A stretch of DNA of 64,000 nt from Gammaproteobacteria bacterium. Lineage in GTDB: Bacteria > Pseudomonadota > Gammaproteobacteria > Steroidobacterales > GCA-2729495. The stretch's first letter is position 1, and every line of letters begins with the position of its first letter. The translations under genes were made by a program, and so were the position numbers. Location: assembly GCA_014337915.1 (NCBI GenBank), contig QUBU01000002.1:1-64000 (forward strand). Reading direction: 5' to 3'. Shown here in pieces: positions 63,293-64,000 of the stretch. The notes below the pieces were generated by a model. The model made no database searches. It was not told the origin of the DNA and saw nothing but the letters and a program-made list of their open reading frames with translations.

Positions 63293-64000
63293 CTACAGCA
63301 GGTCGAAGAGCGACAGGCTGCGGGTCTGGGCGAAGACCTTCTGGGCTGCTTCCAGGCCGGTCAGCTGCGTCTGCAGGTCGGAGATGGCCTTCGGGTAGTC
63401 GACGTCGCGGACGCTGGATAGGGTGGTCTGCAGCTGCAGGGCCAGCTCGTCGTTGTTGGACTTCTGCTCGTCGACGGCCGCCAGGCGCGAGCCCACGCTG
63501 CTGCGGATGTCGTCGAGGTGGCGCTCAGCCTGGTCGAGGTCGAGCAGCACGGAGTTGAGGCTGGTCTGGAACGCGGCGCGGCCCTGCGGCGTGGCGCTGT
63601 CGCTTTCCAGGGTGGCGGCCAGCCGGTCCACCATCGCGAAGATGCTGCCATGGTCGCTGGCGGTGACCGCGAAGCGGTCGCCGGTCGCCGGGGCACCATT
63701 GAAGCTGATCGAGACACCGCGGAACTGGATGGCATCCCCGGCCTGCCAGCTGCCGCTGGCGATCGTGGCGCCGCCGGAATCCGTAACCGTCCAGCTGCCT
63801 GGTCCGGTGAACTGGATGCTGTAGTCATCGGCGACCCAGGACGCGGCGTCGGTGATCGTTGCCGCGGTGAAGAACGCCGTGCCCTGGTTGGCGGTGTTGC
63901 TGGCAACCGAGTAGGTGCCGTTGCCACCGCGGATGCGGAAGAACACGTCCGAGCCGGCATCGCCCTCGCGCAGGCTGCGGTTCTCGCCCACGCGCTGCAG
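63293..64000 (-). CDS. flgL: flagellar hook-filament junction protein FlgL (C-terminal part; 5' end outside window)
   Basis: The minus-strand frame stays open to the window edge, so only about the last 235 of roughly 400 residues are present. The flagellin-like C-terminal helix has DIRSSVGSRLAAVDEQKSNN and LSSVRDVDYPKAISDLQTQL, ending QTRSLSLFDLL, which is typical of FlgL. An apparent start near 63991 is only a GTG codon inside the gene. Located just upstream of fliC, as in Pseudomonas. Confidence 0.9.
   Translation of the reverse strand: MQRVGENRSLREGDAGSDVFFRIRGGNGTYSVASNTANQGTAFFTAATITDAASWVADDYSIQFTGPGSWTVTDSGGATIASGSWQAGDAIQFRGVSISFNGAPATGDRFAVTASDHGSIFAMVDRLAATLESDSATPQGRAAFQTSLNSVLLDLDQAERHLDDIRSSVGSRLAAVDEQKSNNDELALQLQTTLSSVRDVDYPKAISDLQTQLTGLEAAQKVFAQTRSLSLFDLL

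Noticed and set aside
63293-63991. Start codon of flgL at 63991
   Set aside because: It is a GTG inside an open frame that continues to the window edge, and the protein would lack the conserved N-terminal half.

Overview
The window is GC-rich DNA, almost fully coding, from a motile, high-GC gammaproteobacterium. The flagellar gene order (fleSR-fliEFGHIJ ... fliKLMNOPQR-flhBA-flhF-flhG-fliA-motCD) is of the Pseudomonas/Xanthomonas kind. The divergent metabolic genes suggest a less-studied Xanthomonadales/Nevskiales/Steroidobacterales-type lineage; that placement is inferred from gene content, not from a marker gene. I see no rRNA, tRNA, CRISPR array or insertion sequence, and no stretch above about 300 bases without a gene.

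Left part (1-6.8 kb): the end of a nonribosomal peptide synthetase, GTP cyclohydrolase I (folE), a membrane-anchored serine hydrolase, a soluble transhydrogenase (sthA), an HDOD protein and an outer-membrane barrel protein.

Sulfur/tetrapyrrole region (6.9-16 kb): six minus-strand genes are packed with 4-22 bp overlaps or gaps of 10 bp or less, in the order cysG-cysK-hemA-hemC(D)-hemB-hemL. Between them they cover charged glutamate to uroporphyrinogen III to siroheme, plus cysteine synthase. The operon is divergent from a CysB-type regulator, and cysH (PAPS reductase) follows. HemA is short and divergent. HemC carries a HemD-like extension and has Glu where the dipyrromethane-binding Cys should be. 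I read this as a private siroheme-supply operon for sulfate assimilation; it is the most unusual system in the window.

Middle (16-32 kb): a Tat-type exported aminotransferase, heme O synthase (cyoE), a TonB-dependent receptor with a strong terminator, then an apparent uptake/catabolic cluster. That cluster holds an alpha/beta hydrolase, a flavin amine oxidase and two tandem DUF1838 proteins, all with Tat-like leaders, plus an MFS transporter. Copper handling (copZ, copA), a glutamine amidotransferase and a FleQ-like sigma-54 activator lacking its N-terminal receiver domain follow.

Right part (32-64 kb): an almost continuous minus-strand flagellar cluster running from flgL and fliC down to motC-motD and a DUF2802 gene, ending beside an HDOD-GGDEF protein. 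Three near-identical -24/-12 (sigma-54) promoters precede fliL, fleS and fliD, and a sigma-28 promoter precedes fliC. This matches a FleQ -> FleSR -> FliA hierarchy. The che genes usually found between fliA and motC are missing, and an S9 peptidase gene on the opposite strand separates fliJ from fliK.
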